Below are positions 8,050-15,535 of a stretch of 64,000 bases of DNA, piece by piece (positions within the stretch are counted from its first letter, which is position 1; each line of letters opens with the position of its first letter). Under the pieces are notes generated by a model that had not been told where the DNA came from, searched no databases, and worked only from the letters and a program-made list of their open reading frames with translations. The stretch is taken from positions 62,001 through 126,000 of the forward strand of contig JAEZHM010000131.1 of the NCBI GenBank assembly GCA_023416585.1. Direction: 5' to 3'. Made by a program: the position numbers and the translations under genes. Source of the stretch: Bacillota bacterium. Lineage in GTDB: Bacteria > Bacillota > Clostridia > Christensenellales > Aristaeellaceae.

Positions 8050-9693
8050 ATGAAAAAGATCACGGGAACCCTGTTAGCCATCGTACTTTTGTTGTCCATG
8101 CTCCTGGCTGTGCCCTCTGCCATGGGCGAAACCGCAAAACCGGAGGGGAACATGCAGGCCTTTGCGACAAGGGTGAGCATTACCGTACCGGTGTACGACC
8201 GTGCCAAAAAAGGCTACCCCGCCGTGGACAACAACTATTGGACCCAGTGGGTTCAAAAAGAGTTCGGTGACAAGTACAACATCGACGTGAAGTACGTAGC
8301 CATCCCCCGCAATGATGTGATGACCAAGTACAGCCTGCTCATCGCCGGCGGCGAGACGCCCACCATCCTCATGGAGTACGACTATCCCAAAGTGGCTCAG
8401 TGGGCCAACGACGGGGCCATGCAGGAAATCAACCTGGAGGAGTTCAAAAAGGTAGCACCCACCTACTACCAGGCCATGGTGGACCATAACCAGCTGAGCT
8501 ATACCGATATCGGCGGCAAGACCTATTTTGTTTTGTCCGAGCGGCCTTACAATACCACCACCTTCTCCTATGCCAGCTTCATTCGCAAGGATTGGCTTGA
8601 TAAACTGGGCCTTGCAGTCCCCAAGAGCTATGCGGAGTATGTAAAGGTTGTGAAGGCTGTACAGGATGCCGGCCTGGCGGAAAACCCCATCGGCCTTTCC
8701 CTGCCTACGGCTGCCTATGTGGCTAACTTTGCCTTCCGTGATTTCCCTGTGAACGAGACGGAATGGGCCATGCATTCCAGCCTTGGTACGCCGAGCCTGA
8801 GCTGGGAACCCACCCGCAGACTGCTTAAACGCCAGAACGCCGAATACAACCAGGGCTTCTTCTCCAAAGAATATGAACTGGAAGCGGTCGACACTTCCGG
8901 CGGCGCGGGCCAGTGGCAGACCGATTTCATCAACGGCAAGAAGCTTATCTACGGCGGTTACATATCCGCCAATGTTGCCTGGCTGAACGCATTCTACGAG
9001 GCCAATCCCGATGCCAAGCTGGCTGTCTGCAGCCCCTGGCAGGTAGTGGAAGAAGGCGTTGCCACTTATCCCCAGATTCGCGCAGACAACCCCTTCGGCA
9101 TGATCGTTGGCTTCAGCTCCCTGGCGACGCCTGATCAATTGAAGGCTGCCTGGATGTACATGGAGTGGATGAGCCAGCCGGAAACGCTGTTCGCGCTGGA
9201 AAACGGTGTGGAAGGCGTGACCTATACCCTGGGTGCCGACGGCCTGCCAGTAGTAAACGGCGACTATCGCGGCTCGGAGATGCTCAATCACAACATGAAC
9301 ATCGATATGACCTGCATTGTGCATGCCACCAAGAAAGTTGGCACCATTGAGCAGACCATCGCTGCACTTACCCCCAAGGGCATTCCCCAGGATTTCACAA
9401 AGGAATTGACCGACAACTACTATGCCCTCAAAGAGATTGCAGACAAAGGCTGGGCGTACTCCGATCCTGTTTTCTCCGTGGCTATTCAAGCTGAGAGTGA
9501 GTACAACGCTACGCTTCTTAGCCTGTACCAGGAATACAGTGTAGCGCTTACCAAGTGCAAGCCGGAAGAGTTTGACGCGCTGTACAAGGATCTCAGCCAG
9601 AAGTTCCTGGACGCCGGTTACCAGCAGATCATCGATGAGCGCAAGGCGGCCTACGAGGCTGGGAATACCACCAAGCTTCCCGCAGCCAAATAA
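8050..9693 (+). CDS. Extracellular solute-binding protein of the oligosaccharide importer
   Basis: A 547-residue protein with a signal peptide (MKKITGTLLAIVLLLSMLLAV, cut near AMG-E). No lipobox cysteine is visible, which is unusual for a Gram-positive binding protein but also true of the two ChvE-type proteins in this window. Length and the mature sequence fit the large LplA-type CUT1 binding proteins. GGAGGAG precedes ATG 8050. It completes the importer begun at 5856 and is closed by a strong hairpin at 9716-9749. The ligand cannot be read from sequence; an oligosaccharide from host glycans is a context-based guess. Confidence 0.88.
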   Translation: MKKITGTLLAIVLLLSMLLAVPSAMGETAKPEGNMQAFATRVSITVPVYDRAKKGYPAVDNNYWTQWVQKEFGDKYNIDVKYVAIPRNDVMTKYSLLIAGGETPTILMEYDYPKVAQWANDGAMQEINLEEFKKVAPTYYQAMVDHNQLSYTDIGGKTYFVLSERPYNTTTFSYASFIRKDWLDKLGLAVPKSYAEYVKVVKAVQDAGLAENPIGLSLPTAAYVANFAFRDFPVNETEWAMHSSLGTPSLSWEPTRRLLKRQNAEYNQGFFSKEYELEAVDTSGGAGQWQTDFINGKKLIYGGYISANVAWLNAFYEANPDAKLAVCSPWQVVEEGVATYPQIRADNPFGMIVGFSSLATPDQLKAAWMYMEWMSQPETLFALENGVEGVTYTLGADGLPVVNGDYRGSEMLNHNMNIDMTCIVHATKKVGTIEQTIAALTPKGIPQDFTKELTDNYYALKEIADKGWAYSDPVFSVAIQAESEYNATLLSLYQEYSVALTKCKPEEFDALYKDLSQKFLDAGYQQIIDERKAAYEAGNTTKLPAAK

Positions 9694-9715
9694 CAAACAG
9701 GTTACATACCTCACC

Positions 9716-9749
9716 GGGATGCCCTCCTTGTTTCCTTGGAGGGCATCCC
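9716..9749 (+). terminator. Hairpin terminator after the binding protein
   Basis: A perfect 12-bp stem (GGGATGCCCTCC at 9716-9727 with its complement at 9738-9749) and a 10-base loop. The T-run after it is weak. Confidence 0.7.
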
Positions 9750-9789
9750 ACCATATATACAAAATGGTTATCAAACGGCATGAAATAGT

Positions 9790-9818
9790 TTGACTAGGTT
9801 TATACTGTATAGGTTAAT
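9790..9818 (+). promoter_or_regulatory. Likely promoter for the GH105-GH112 pair
   Basis: TTGACT (9790-9795), a 17-bp spacer and GTTAAT (9813-9818), 42 bp before the GH105 start. The -10 box is a poor match, so activation by a regulator is possible. Confidence 0.45.
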
Positions 9819-9860
9819 ACGAAAATGTTTTCTGCAATCTAAAGTCGGGAGGCCCGCCAC

Positions 9861-10889
9861 ATGAAGCTTATATTCGACAGGGAAAAGTTATTGTCTGCTA
9901 TGCATGCTCTGGTCCGCAAGACCATGGAGATGGACCTGACATGGGAGTGGCCCTGCGGCGTGGCCTATTACGGCGTATCGGAGGCATACAAGCTCACCGG
10001 CAATGAAGACTACCTTGATTTACTTAAGTTTAGGGTGGATGAACTCATCTCTGTGGGCGTGCCGGCCTTCACGGTGAATACCTGTGCCATGGGCCATTGT
10101 CTATTGGTGCTGCATGAGGCCACAGGGGACCAAAAATACCTGGATATCGCTCTTGCCAAAGCGGATTACTTAACGCACGAAGCACTGCGCTTTGCAGACA
10201 GCGTATTACAGCACACCGTTTCCGTAAACAATGATTTTCCGGAACAGGCCTGGGCGGATACACTTTTTATGGCGGCGATGTTCCTTTTGCGGGTAGGTGT
10301 TCTTATAAAAGATCAGGCAATGATCGAGGACGCCCTGCATCAGTATTTGTGGCATATCCGCTACCTGCAGGATAGGGCTGCCGGGCTTTGGTATCATGGT
10401 TATGACAATATCCAAAAGAATCACATGTCGGGCTTTTTCTGGGCAAGGGCCAATGCCTGGGCTGCCTACACCATGTCTCAGGTGAAGGCGAGGCTTGACA
10501 GACCTTATTTATATCCGCCTTTTATGGATGTGGACTGCTCATTGCGTGACCAGCTGGCGGGCTTGAAAAGCCTGCAAACGGATAACGGGCTTTGGCGCAC
10601 CGTGCTGGACGATGCGGAAAGCTACGAGGAACTGAGTGCCAGCTGCGGTATTGCTGCAGCCATGATCGTAAACAATAATCCGCTTCATACAAAGTATGTG
10701 CAAAAGGCTTTAACAGGCATCATGGATAACATTACTCCCGACGGCAGGCTTCTGAACGTATCGGGCGGCACGGCGGTAATGAACGATCTGAACGGCTACC
10801 GCAGTATTTCCCGTGATTGGACGCAGGGTTGGGGGCAGGGGCTAGCATTGGCATTTTTGACCGCAGCACTGAATCAGGACAGGGGATGA
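9861..10889 (+). CDS. GH105-family glycoside hydrolase
   Basis: A 342-residue (alpha/alpha)6-barrel-type protein with the family blocks QAWADTLFMAAMFLLR, GFFWARANAWAAYTM (the W.RGNAW motif) and a closing DWTQGWGQGLALAFL. GH105 members typically hydrate unsaturated uronyl residues left by polysaccharide lyases, with a catalytic aspartate in the QxWxDTLxM block. No signal peptide, so cytoplasmic. GGGAGG stands nine bases before ATG 9861. Its stop overlaps the start of the GH112 gene (ATGA), so the two are translationally coupled. Pairing with a GH112 phosphorylase is odd, because pectin or glycosaminoglycan lyase products are the normal GH105 substrates. Confidence 0.85.
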   Translation: MKLIFDREKLLSAMHALVRKTMEMDLTWEWPCGVAYYGVSEAYKLTGNEDYLDLLKFRVDELISVGVPAFTVNTCAMGHCLLVLHEATGDQKYLDIALAKADYLTHEALRFADSVLQHTVSVNNDFPEQAWADTLFMAAMFLLRVGVLIKDQAMIEDALHQYLWHIRYLQDRAAGLWYHGYDNIQKNHMSGFFWARANAWAAYTMSQVKARLDRPYLYPPFMDVDCSLRDQLAGLKSLQTDNGLWRTVLDDAESYEELSASCGIAAAMIVNNNPLHTKYVQKALTGIMDNITPDGRLLNVSGGTAVMNDLNGYRSISRDWTQGWGQGLALAFLTAALNQDRG

Positions 10890-13048
10890 GTTTGTTGAAC
10901 GGGCATAAAGGCGGGTTTACCCTGCCCGGCGAGGCGGGTTATGAGGATTTAACATTAAGGCTTGCGGAAAAATGGGGGGCTGACGTGATCCGCGACAGCG
11001 ACGGCACGAAGCTTTCGCCCAGGATTCTTGATGCGGGCTATGAAATATACGCCACCCTTTGCATTATTAGGGATCATAACGAATGGGCGAAGAAACATCC
11101 TCACACGCTGCAGCAGGTGTTTTTGATCAGTAATCCTGTTACCGCCGCGGGGGAGACGGTGGAAATTCCCCTGATGGAGCGGTACTTTGCCGAGCAGTTT
11201 ACTGTCAATTCAAGTTCGGAAGCCATGCTCTACTGGCAGGTTTTTGACCGCACGCTGAACGCGGAAGTACCCAGAAACATGTGGCGCTGGGATCTCGATA
11301 CAAAAATGATTAAGGTTTTGGATGCCGTTCCATGGCACCGGTATACCGCAAGCTTTCTGGCTTTTCGGGTGTGGGAAGAAATCAACATGTACAACCACAT
11401 CACCAACCATTGGACATCGGAGCATTTGATGCAGCTGGATCCCAAGCACCCCGCCGTTCAGGATTATTTGCTGGAATGGCTTGAAAACTGGTGCGTTAAG
11501 CATCCCAAAGTAGATGTGGTACGGTTCACATCCCTGTTTTATAACTTCGCCTTTATATGGGGCTCCAGTAACCGAAACCGCTATTTGTTTTCCGATTGGG
11601 CTTCCTATGACAACACAGTCAGCCCCCTTATGCTTAAACAATTTGAACAAAAAATGGGGTATGCCCTCACCGCGGAAGACTTTGTCAACAAGGGCAATTT
11701 CCAGGTCACCCACTGGCCGCCAACGCCCCGCAAGCGGGAATACATGGATTTTGTGTGTGAATTTGTGGCTGCCTTCGGCAAAAAGCTGGTGGATGTGGTC
11801 CACCGCTACGGGAAAAAGGCGTATGTGTTCTACGATGACAGCTGGGTTGGCATGGAGCCTTACGGGGAGCGCTTTTCACAAATCGGGTTCGACGGGCTGA
11901 TCAAGTGTGTGTTTTCAGGGTATGAAGCAAGGCTCTGTGCCCATGTGCCCGTGAAAACCCATGAGCTTCGGCTGCATCCCTATCTGTTCCCCGTAGGATT
12001 AAGCGGCGCGCCCACCTTTGCGCCAGGCGGAAATCCATCCATGGACGCAAAAAAGTATTGGATTCAGGTGCGCAGGGCGCTGCTGCGGGCGAAGGTTCAA
12101 AGGATCGGCCTGGGCGGGTATCTGCATCTGACAGAAGGCTTTCCAGATTTTTGCGATTATGTTGAAGAATTGGCAAAAGAGTTTAGGGAAATAAATACGC
12201 TGCATGAATGCGGGGAGCCCTATACCCTGCCCATTCATGTGGCGGTGCTACACACGTGGGGAAAACTCCGCTCCTGGTCGCTTTCCGGTCACTTTCATGA
12301 AACGGAAAAGCATGATCTGATCCATATCAATGAGGCGCTGTCGGGCCTGCCGGTTCATGTGCGGTTTTTAAGCTTTGAGGATGTAAAGGCCGGTGCGCTT
12401 TCAGATGTGCATGTGGTCATAAACGCAGGAGCGGCCGGCACTGCCTGGAGCGGCGGGGAAGCATGGGCCGATCCCGAAGTGGTTGAGAAGCTTACCGGGT
12501 GGGTTCATGGGGGCGGTGCGTTCATCGGCGTCAACGAGCCTTCGGCCTGCCCGGGCTCTGACACATACCTACGCATGGCCCATGTGCTGGGGGTTGACCT
12601 GGATACCGGGGAAAAAGTCTGCCATGGGCGATGGCGTTATGAGGTTACGCCGGAAGCGGACCTCATGGTGGCAGACGCGCACCTGAAACGAAAGGAAAAC
12701 CTCTATCTCACGGATGGCAAGGCGAAAGTGCTTCAGGAGGATAATGGCGTACCCACCTTTACGGTGAATGGATTCGGCAAGGGCAAGGGAATTTATTTTA
12801 CTTCCTTTCAGGTAGACCCGAAAGCTTCACGGTTTTTGCTGAATTTGCTTCTTTACGCCGCAGGCCTTAATATAGACCAGCTTTACATAACCGACAACCC
12901 GTATACAGAATGCGCTTATTATCCCGCCCAAAACAAGCTGGCAGTAGTGAATATGAGCGGAGAAAAGCAAACCGCGCGGATCCTGACATCAGGAGGCTCG
13001 ATGGAGGCCGGTTTGGAGCCGTATGGTTTTGTGACAAGGGTTCTGTAA
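10886..13048 (+). CDS. gnpA: GH112 1,3-beta-galactosyl-N-acetylhexosamine phosphorylase
   Basis: A 720-residue cytoplasmic enzyme that splits galacto-N-biose or lacto-N-biose with phosphate to galactose-1-phosphate and the N-acetylhexosamine. GH112 hallmarks are GGFTLPGEAGYEDLTLRLAE at the N-terminus, then ADVIRDSDGT, MYNHITNHW, DVVRFTSLFYNF and DDSWVGMEPYG near residue 317, whose second aspartate aligns by motif with the catalytic acid. The last 250 residues form the expected C-terminal domains. ATG at 10886 overlaps the GH105 stop by four bases. These disaccharides come from mucin O-glycans, gangliosides and milk oligosaccharides, supporting a host-glycan diet. Whether it prefers galacto-N-biose, lacto-N-biose or galactosyl-rhamnose (a known GH112 variant) is undecided. 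Confidence 0.93.
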   Translation: MSLLNGHKGGFTLPGEAGYEDLTLRLAEKWGADVIRDSDGTKLSPRILDAGYEIYATLCIIRDHNEWAKKHPHTLQQVFLISNPVTAAGETVEIPLMERYFAEQFTVNSSSEAMLYWQVFDRTLNAEVPRNMWRWDLDTKMIKVLDAVPWHRYTASFLAFRVWEEINMYNHITNHWTSEHLMQLDPKHPAVQDYLLEWLENWCVKHPKVDVVRFTSLFYNFAFIWGSSNRNRYLFSDWASYDNTVSPLMLKQFEQKMGYALTAEDFVNKGNFQVTHWPPTPRKREYMDFVCEFVAAFGKKLVDVVHRYGKKAYVFYDDSWVGMEPYGERFSQIGFDGLIKCVFSGYEARLCAHVPVKTHELRLHPYLFPVGLSGAPTFAPGGNPSMDAKKYWIQVRRALLRAKVQRIGLGGYLHLTEGFPDFCDYVEELAKEFREINTLHECGEPYTLPIHVAVLHTWGKLRSWSLSGHFHETEKHDLIHINEALSGLPVHVRFLSFEDVKAGALSDVHVVINAGAAGTAWSGGEAWADPEVVEKLTGWVHGGGAFIGVNEPSACPGSDTYLRMAHVLGVDLDTGEKVCHGRWRYEVTPEADLMVADAHLKRKENLYLTDGKAKVLQEDNGVPTFTVNGFGKGKGIYFTSFQVDPKASRFLLNLLLYAAGLNIDQLYITDNPYTECAYYPAQNKLAVVNMSGEKQTARILTSGGSMEAGLEPYGFVTRVL

Positions 13049-13145
13049 AAAAGGCGGCACATGCGCCCCTGCAACGAAGTATTCTGGCTGGCTTTTTCTG
13101 CAAGGGGCCTGACTACTTGATAAGTCCATTCAACTTTGCCTGAAA

Positions 13146-13337
13146 GCCGTAGGGGCGATTAGTAATCGACCGCACGTTGCGGTCAGAATATGTGTCACTT
13201 GGCGGGCTCCGGAACACCGCCCCCGCCAGTGGCGGATATGGGCGGTGTGGAGGAGGCTGGCGAAACGAGCGGAGCAAGCGGAGCGCAGCACCGCGACGAT
13301 TGAGCCAGATGGGCACTTACTAATCGCCCCCTACGGC
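13146..13337. mobile_element. MITE-like element with terminal inverted repeats, containing repeat copy B
   Basis: 192 bp bounded by GCCGTAGGGGCGATTAGTA (13146-13164) and its complement at 13318-13337, which has one extra C. Just inside the left end are two small palindromes (CGATTAGTAATCG and GACCGCACGTTGCGGTC). The interior (about 13200-13316) is copy B of the dispersed repeat, with GGAGGAGGCTGGCGAAACGA and GCGACGATTGAGCCAGATGG. No gene is encoded. A target-site duplication is not obvious. Confidence 0.65.
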
Positions 13338-13378
13338 ATCGTTTGCTTGTTGATCTCTCTGCCGGGGCTTGTGAATTA

Positions 13379-13815
13379 CGCAACTTCTGTAGTTGAAAGT
13401 CTACTAGTTGCCATGACAACTACAGAATCTTCCGCTACCAAAGTTACACTTGTCAAACGGCGATTGCTCCATGTATACCATGAGCCTTCCCCTGGAGGGC
13501 TCCAGAACCCCGACCCCGCCTGTGGCGGATAAGGGAGGAGTGGAGGAGGCTGGCGAAACGAGCAGTGCGAGCGGCAGCGAGCAATGCGACGATTGAGCCA
13601 GATGGAATAGGTGGCGCGCAGCGACGGATGAGGTGTCTTGCTAGTACATATTGCCACCATATACACCTCATCAGTCTCCTTCGTCTTAAGCTTCCCCTCA
13701 AGGGGAAGCCTTCTCTGGTCTTTCCCCTTGACCCTTTCCACGGCATCTTCATTGGAAGACTAAGCAATATGCCATCACCTGTATACCGCAACTTTTGTAG
13801 TTGACAAAATACTAG
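13379..13815. repeat. Repeat cluster flanked by 29-bp direct repeats, containing copy C
   Basis: Two imperfect 29-bp direct repeats, CGCAACTTYTGTAGTTGA plus 11 more bases, lie at 13379-13407 and 13787-13815; the second runs over the cupin stop codon. Next to the first is an inverted copy (CAACTACAGAA, 13417-13427). Between them sit copy C of the dispersed repeat (13496-13606), an inverted repeat GATGAGGTGT/ACACCTCATC (13627-13672) and the hairpin GCTTCCCCTCAAGGGGAAGC (13690-13709). No reading frame here resembles a gene. It looks like nested small elements. Confidence 0.6.
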
Positions 13816-14147
13816 GCTTTTATTCCATACCTGTCTTTCTGATCAAAGAAAGTCATGTCCGCATATCCGGCATGAATTTTCCCGGAATGCAATACGCCCT
13901 CGGGGATATAGTACCGGTCTCCCTTTTCATATGTTCCAGGCACGCCGCCGATGGTGAGCTCGATCTTCCCTTCCAGCACAATGCCCCACTGCCCGGCGTG
14001 GGAATGCTCTTTCAGCGCCACATCCTTGGAAAACTCCATAAAGATGATTTGATGGCCATCCCCCTGGGACAAGTATGCCTTTACGCCATCCAAAGGGATG
14101 CCGGCTTCCGGCAAACGCAGTATAGGGGCAGGGAAAATATCAGGCAT
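13812..14147 (-). CDS. Small cupin-domain protein
   Basis: A 111-residue single-domain cupin. The two motifs are visible: ALKEHSHAGQWGIVLEGKIE (two histidines and a glutamate-type metal ligand region) and GDRYYIPEGVLHSGKI. Single cupins of this type bind a metal and often a small molecule, and act as sensors or isomerases; no specific role can be assigned. Its 3' end overlaps one of the 29-bp direct repeats, so its last two codons may derive from the repeat insertion. It is divergent from the methyltransferase-like gene at 14329, with about 180 bp between. Confidence 0.75.
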   Translation of the reverse strand: MPDIFPAPILRLPEAGIPLDGVKAYLSQGDGHQIIFMEFSKDVALKEHSHAGQWGIVLEGKIELTIGGVPGTYEKGDRYYIPEGVLHSGKIHAGYADMTFFDQKDRYGIKA

Positions 14148-14275
14148 AATGATCTCCTTTCCATAAGCAAGGGATTACTCAGCGCAATTGTACAGGACGT
14201 GCTCGTGAATTGCAAGATATTGGGATTGAGCCGATTTCATTCCAACCGCATCCAAATGTTCTAGCCATCCATTAT

Positions 14276-14304
14276 TTGACTGCGGAGGGGGCGACCGGTA
14301 TAAT
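14276..14304 (+). promoter_or_regulatory. Promoter for the methyltransferase-like gene
   Basis: TTGACT (14276-14281), a 17-bp spacer and TATAAT (14299-14304). Transcription would begin near 14311, after an upstream in-frame ATG at 14308. This fixes the start codon at 14329. Confidence 0.8.
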
Positions 14305-14328
14305 GGCATGAAAAGGGTGGTACGAAAG

Positions 14329-15165
14329 ATGATCCCATTGGACAATATCGAAAAGTGGCTGCCAAAGCTTAACGAAAGCGCCGGGCGGTATTTGCGGCCC
14401 GATGAGCTCAAGCAGTATGAAAGTATGGCGATGAGCGAGCGGGAAAGGCAGCTCGCAGCCTTGCTCCATGCCCCCATTGCAAACTTTACGGTGATCAATG
14501 AGGTGTTCTTTCGTGGCCGCTGGGGCGAAGTGATGGACAGGCTGCATCAGGGCGGAAAGCTTACGCTATTGGAAGTGGCCTCCGGGGACGCAGACATGAT
14601 CCCCCAGTGCATGGCACGAACTTTGCCGGGAAGCCTGTATATCACTGCCAACATGAATGAGAAGCTGAACGAAAGCCTGATGGGAAGAATTCACGGGCTG
14701 CCCATAGACGTCCGGTTGATCAAGGATGACGCTGCGAATATATTGCATCATCTCAAGGGTGGCCAGGTGGATATCATCGCCTTCCAGCATGCCGTCAACG
14801 ACGTGCTGCAGGCCGTTCTCTGCGCCCAAAACGGAATTGACACCGTGTATAGCGACTGGATGGAGACGCTGCCCGCCATGATCCAGCTTTTGCATAAGGA
14901 AGTGGCGGAAGGTACGCTGGAGAAGCACGTCCGGGAGCCTTTTCTTAACCTGATGAAATCCCTCCTGCCCACGCTCAAGAGTGATGGACACATAGCCATC
15001 AACCATTACATGTTCCAGCTTGACCTTGATTGGGGCTATCCGCCTCATCTGTTCGAGCATCTCGCGCCGATGGTGCGGGGATGGCTGAAGGAGCTGTCCG
15101 GGTGTGAAGAGGTCATGCTGGATGGGTTTGACCCGCAGTGGTGGATATTCTTGAAAAATGTATAA
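14329..15165 (+). CDS. Methyltransferase-like protein of unknown role
   Basis: A 278-residue protein with a Rossmann-type first strand and loop (KLTLLEVASGDADMIPQCM near residue 85) that resembles motif I of class I SAM methyltransferases, followed by a D-rich second strand and DIIAFQHAVND in the place of motif IV. The rest is helical and unfamiliar, so substrate and even activity are uncertain. The ATG at 14329 has AAGGGTGG nine bases upstream; the ATG at 14308 precedes the predicted transcript start. It lies between the repeat cluster and the AT-rich defence-like gene but has normal base composition, so it probably belongs to the host backbone. Confidence 0.55.
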   Translation: MIPLDNIEKWLPKLNESAGRYLRPDELKQYESMAMSERERQLAALLHAPIANFTVINEVFFRGRWGEVMDRLHQGGKLTLLEVASGDADMIPQCMARTLPGSLYITANMNEKLNESLMGRIHGLPIDVRLIKDDAANILHHLKGGQVDIIAFQHAVNDVLQAVLCAQNGIDTVYSDWMETLPAMIQLLHKEVAEGTLEKHVREPFLNLMKSLLPTLKSDGHIAINHYMFQLDLDWGYPPHLFEHLAPMVRGWLKELSGCEEVMLDGFDPQWWIFLKNV

Positions 15166-15457
15166 ACTATCACGAGCTCTTTTACAACGAGCAACGATAA
15201 TGCAATATCAAATAGATTTTATACCAGATTACTTATTTTTGACTATCGCGATTGTTAACTCCAAGTATAATAGATCTATCAGAAGATTAAACCTATGGAT
15301 ACTTACAACGTTCGGTTTTTACAGCACTGTAATCTTATGTCGTATATACTAACGTGCGACATGTAAAATATTAGTTATTATCTAGGCAAGTGATTCTATT
15401 ATATAAGTTCATCTTTCTCATATATGATAATATTTAATGAACACAGTAATTTGCCAT
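15166..15457. other. AT-rich intergenic stretch before the SIR2-NACHT gene
   Basis: About 290 bp of strongly AT-rich DNA. I see no convincing gene, tRNA, attachment site or repeat in it. A 64-codon open frame at 15158-15352 lacks a ribosome-binding site and looks accidental. The composition change begins right after the methyltransferase-like gene ends, which places one edge of the foreign segment here. Confidence 0.6.
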
Positions 15458-15486
15458 TTGCCAATATATTCTAGAAATGTTACAAT
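15458..15486 (+). promoter_or_regulatory. Promoter of the SIR2-NACHT gene
   Basis: TTGCCA (15458-15463) and TACAAT (15481-15486) with a 17-bp spacer. GGAGGG at 15523-15528 then stands seven bases before ATG 15536. Confidence 0.7.
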
Positions 15487-15535
15487 AAAAATGATAATAA
15501 TACTACTACACCACCATAGATTGGAGGGCTGATCT

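Noticed and set aside
8074..9774. A 566-codon minus-strand frame opposite the solute-binding protein
   Set aside because: Same reason: antisense shadow of a strongly biased coding frame, with low-complexity His/Gly-rich translation and no domain.
14308..14328. Start of the methyltransferase-like gene at ATG 14308
   Set aside because: It lies before the predicted transcript start of a near-perfect promoter (-10 box 14299-14304); the ATG at 14329 has a proper ribosome-binding site.
15158..15352. Possible 64-residue gene before the SIR2-NACHT gene, as a partner or antitoxin
   Set aside because: No ribosome-binding site, it overlaps the end of the methyltransferase-like gene, and its translation shows no domain or conserved pattern.
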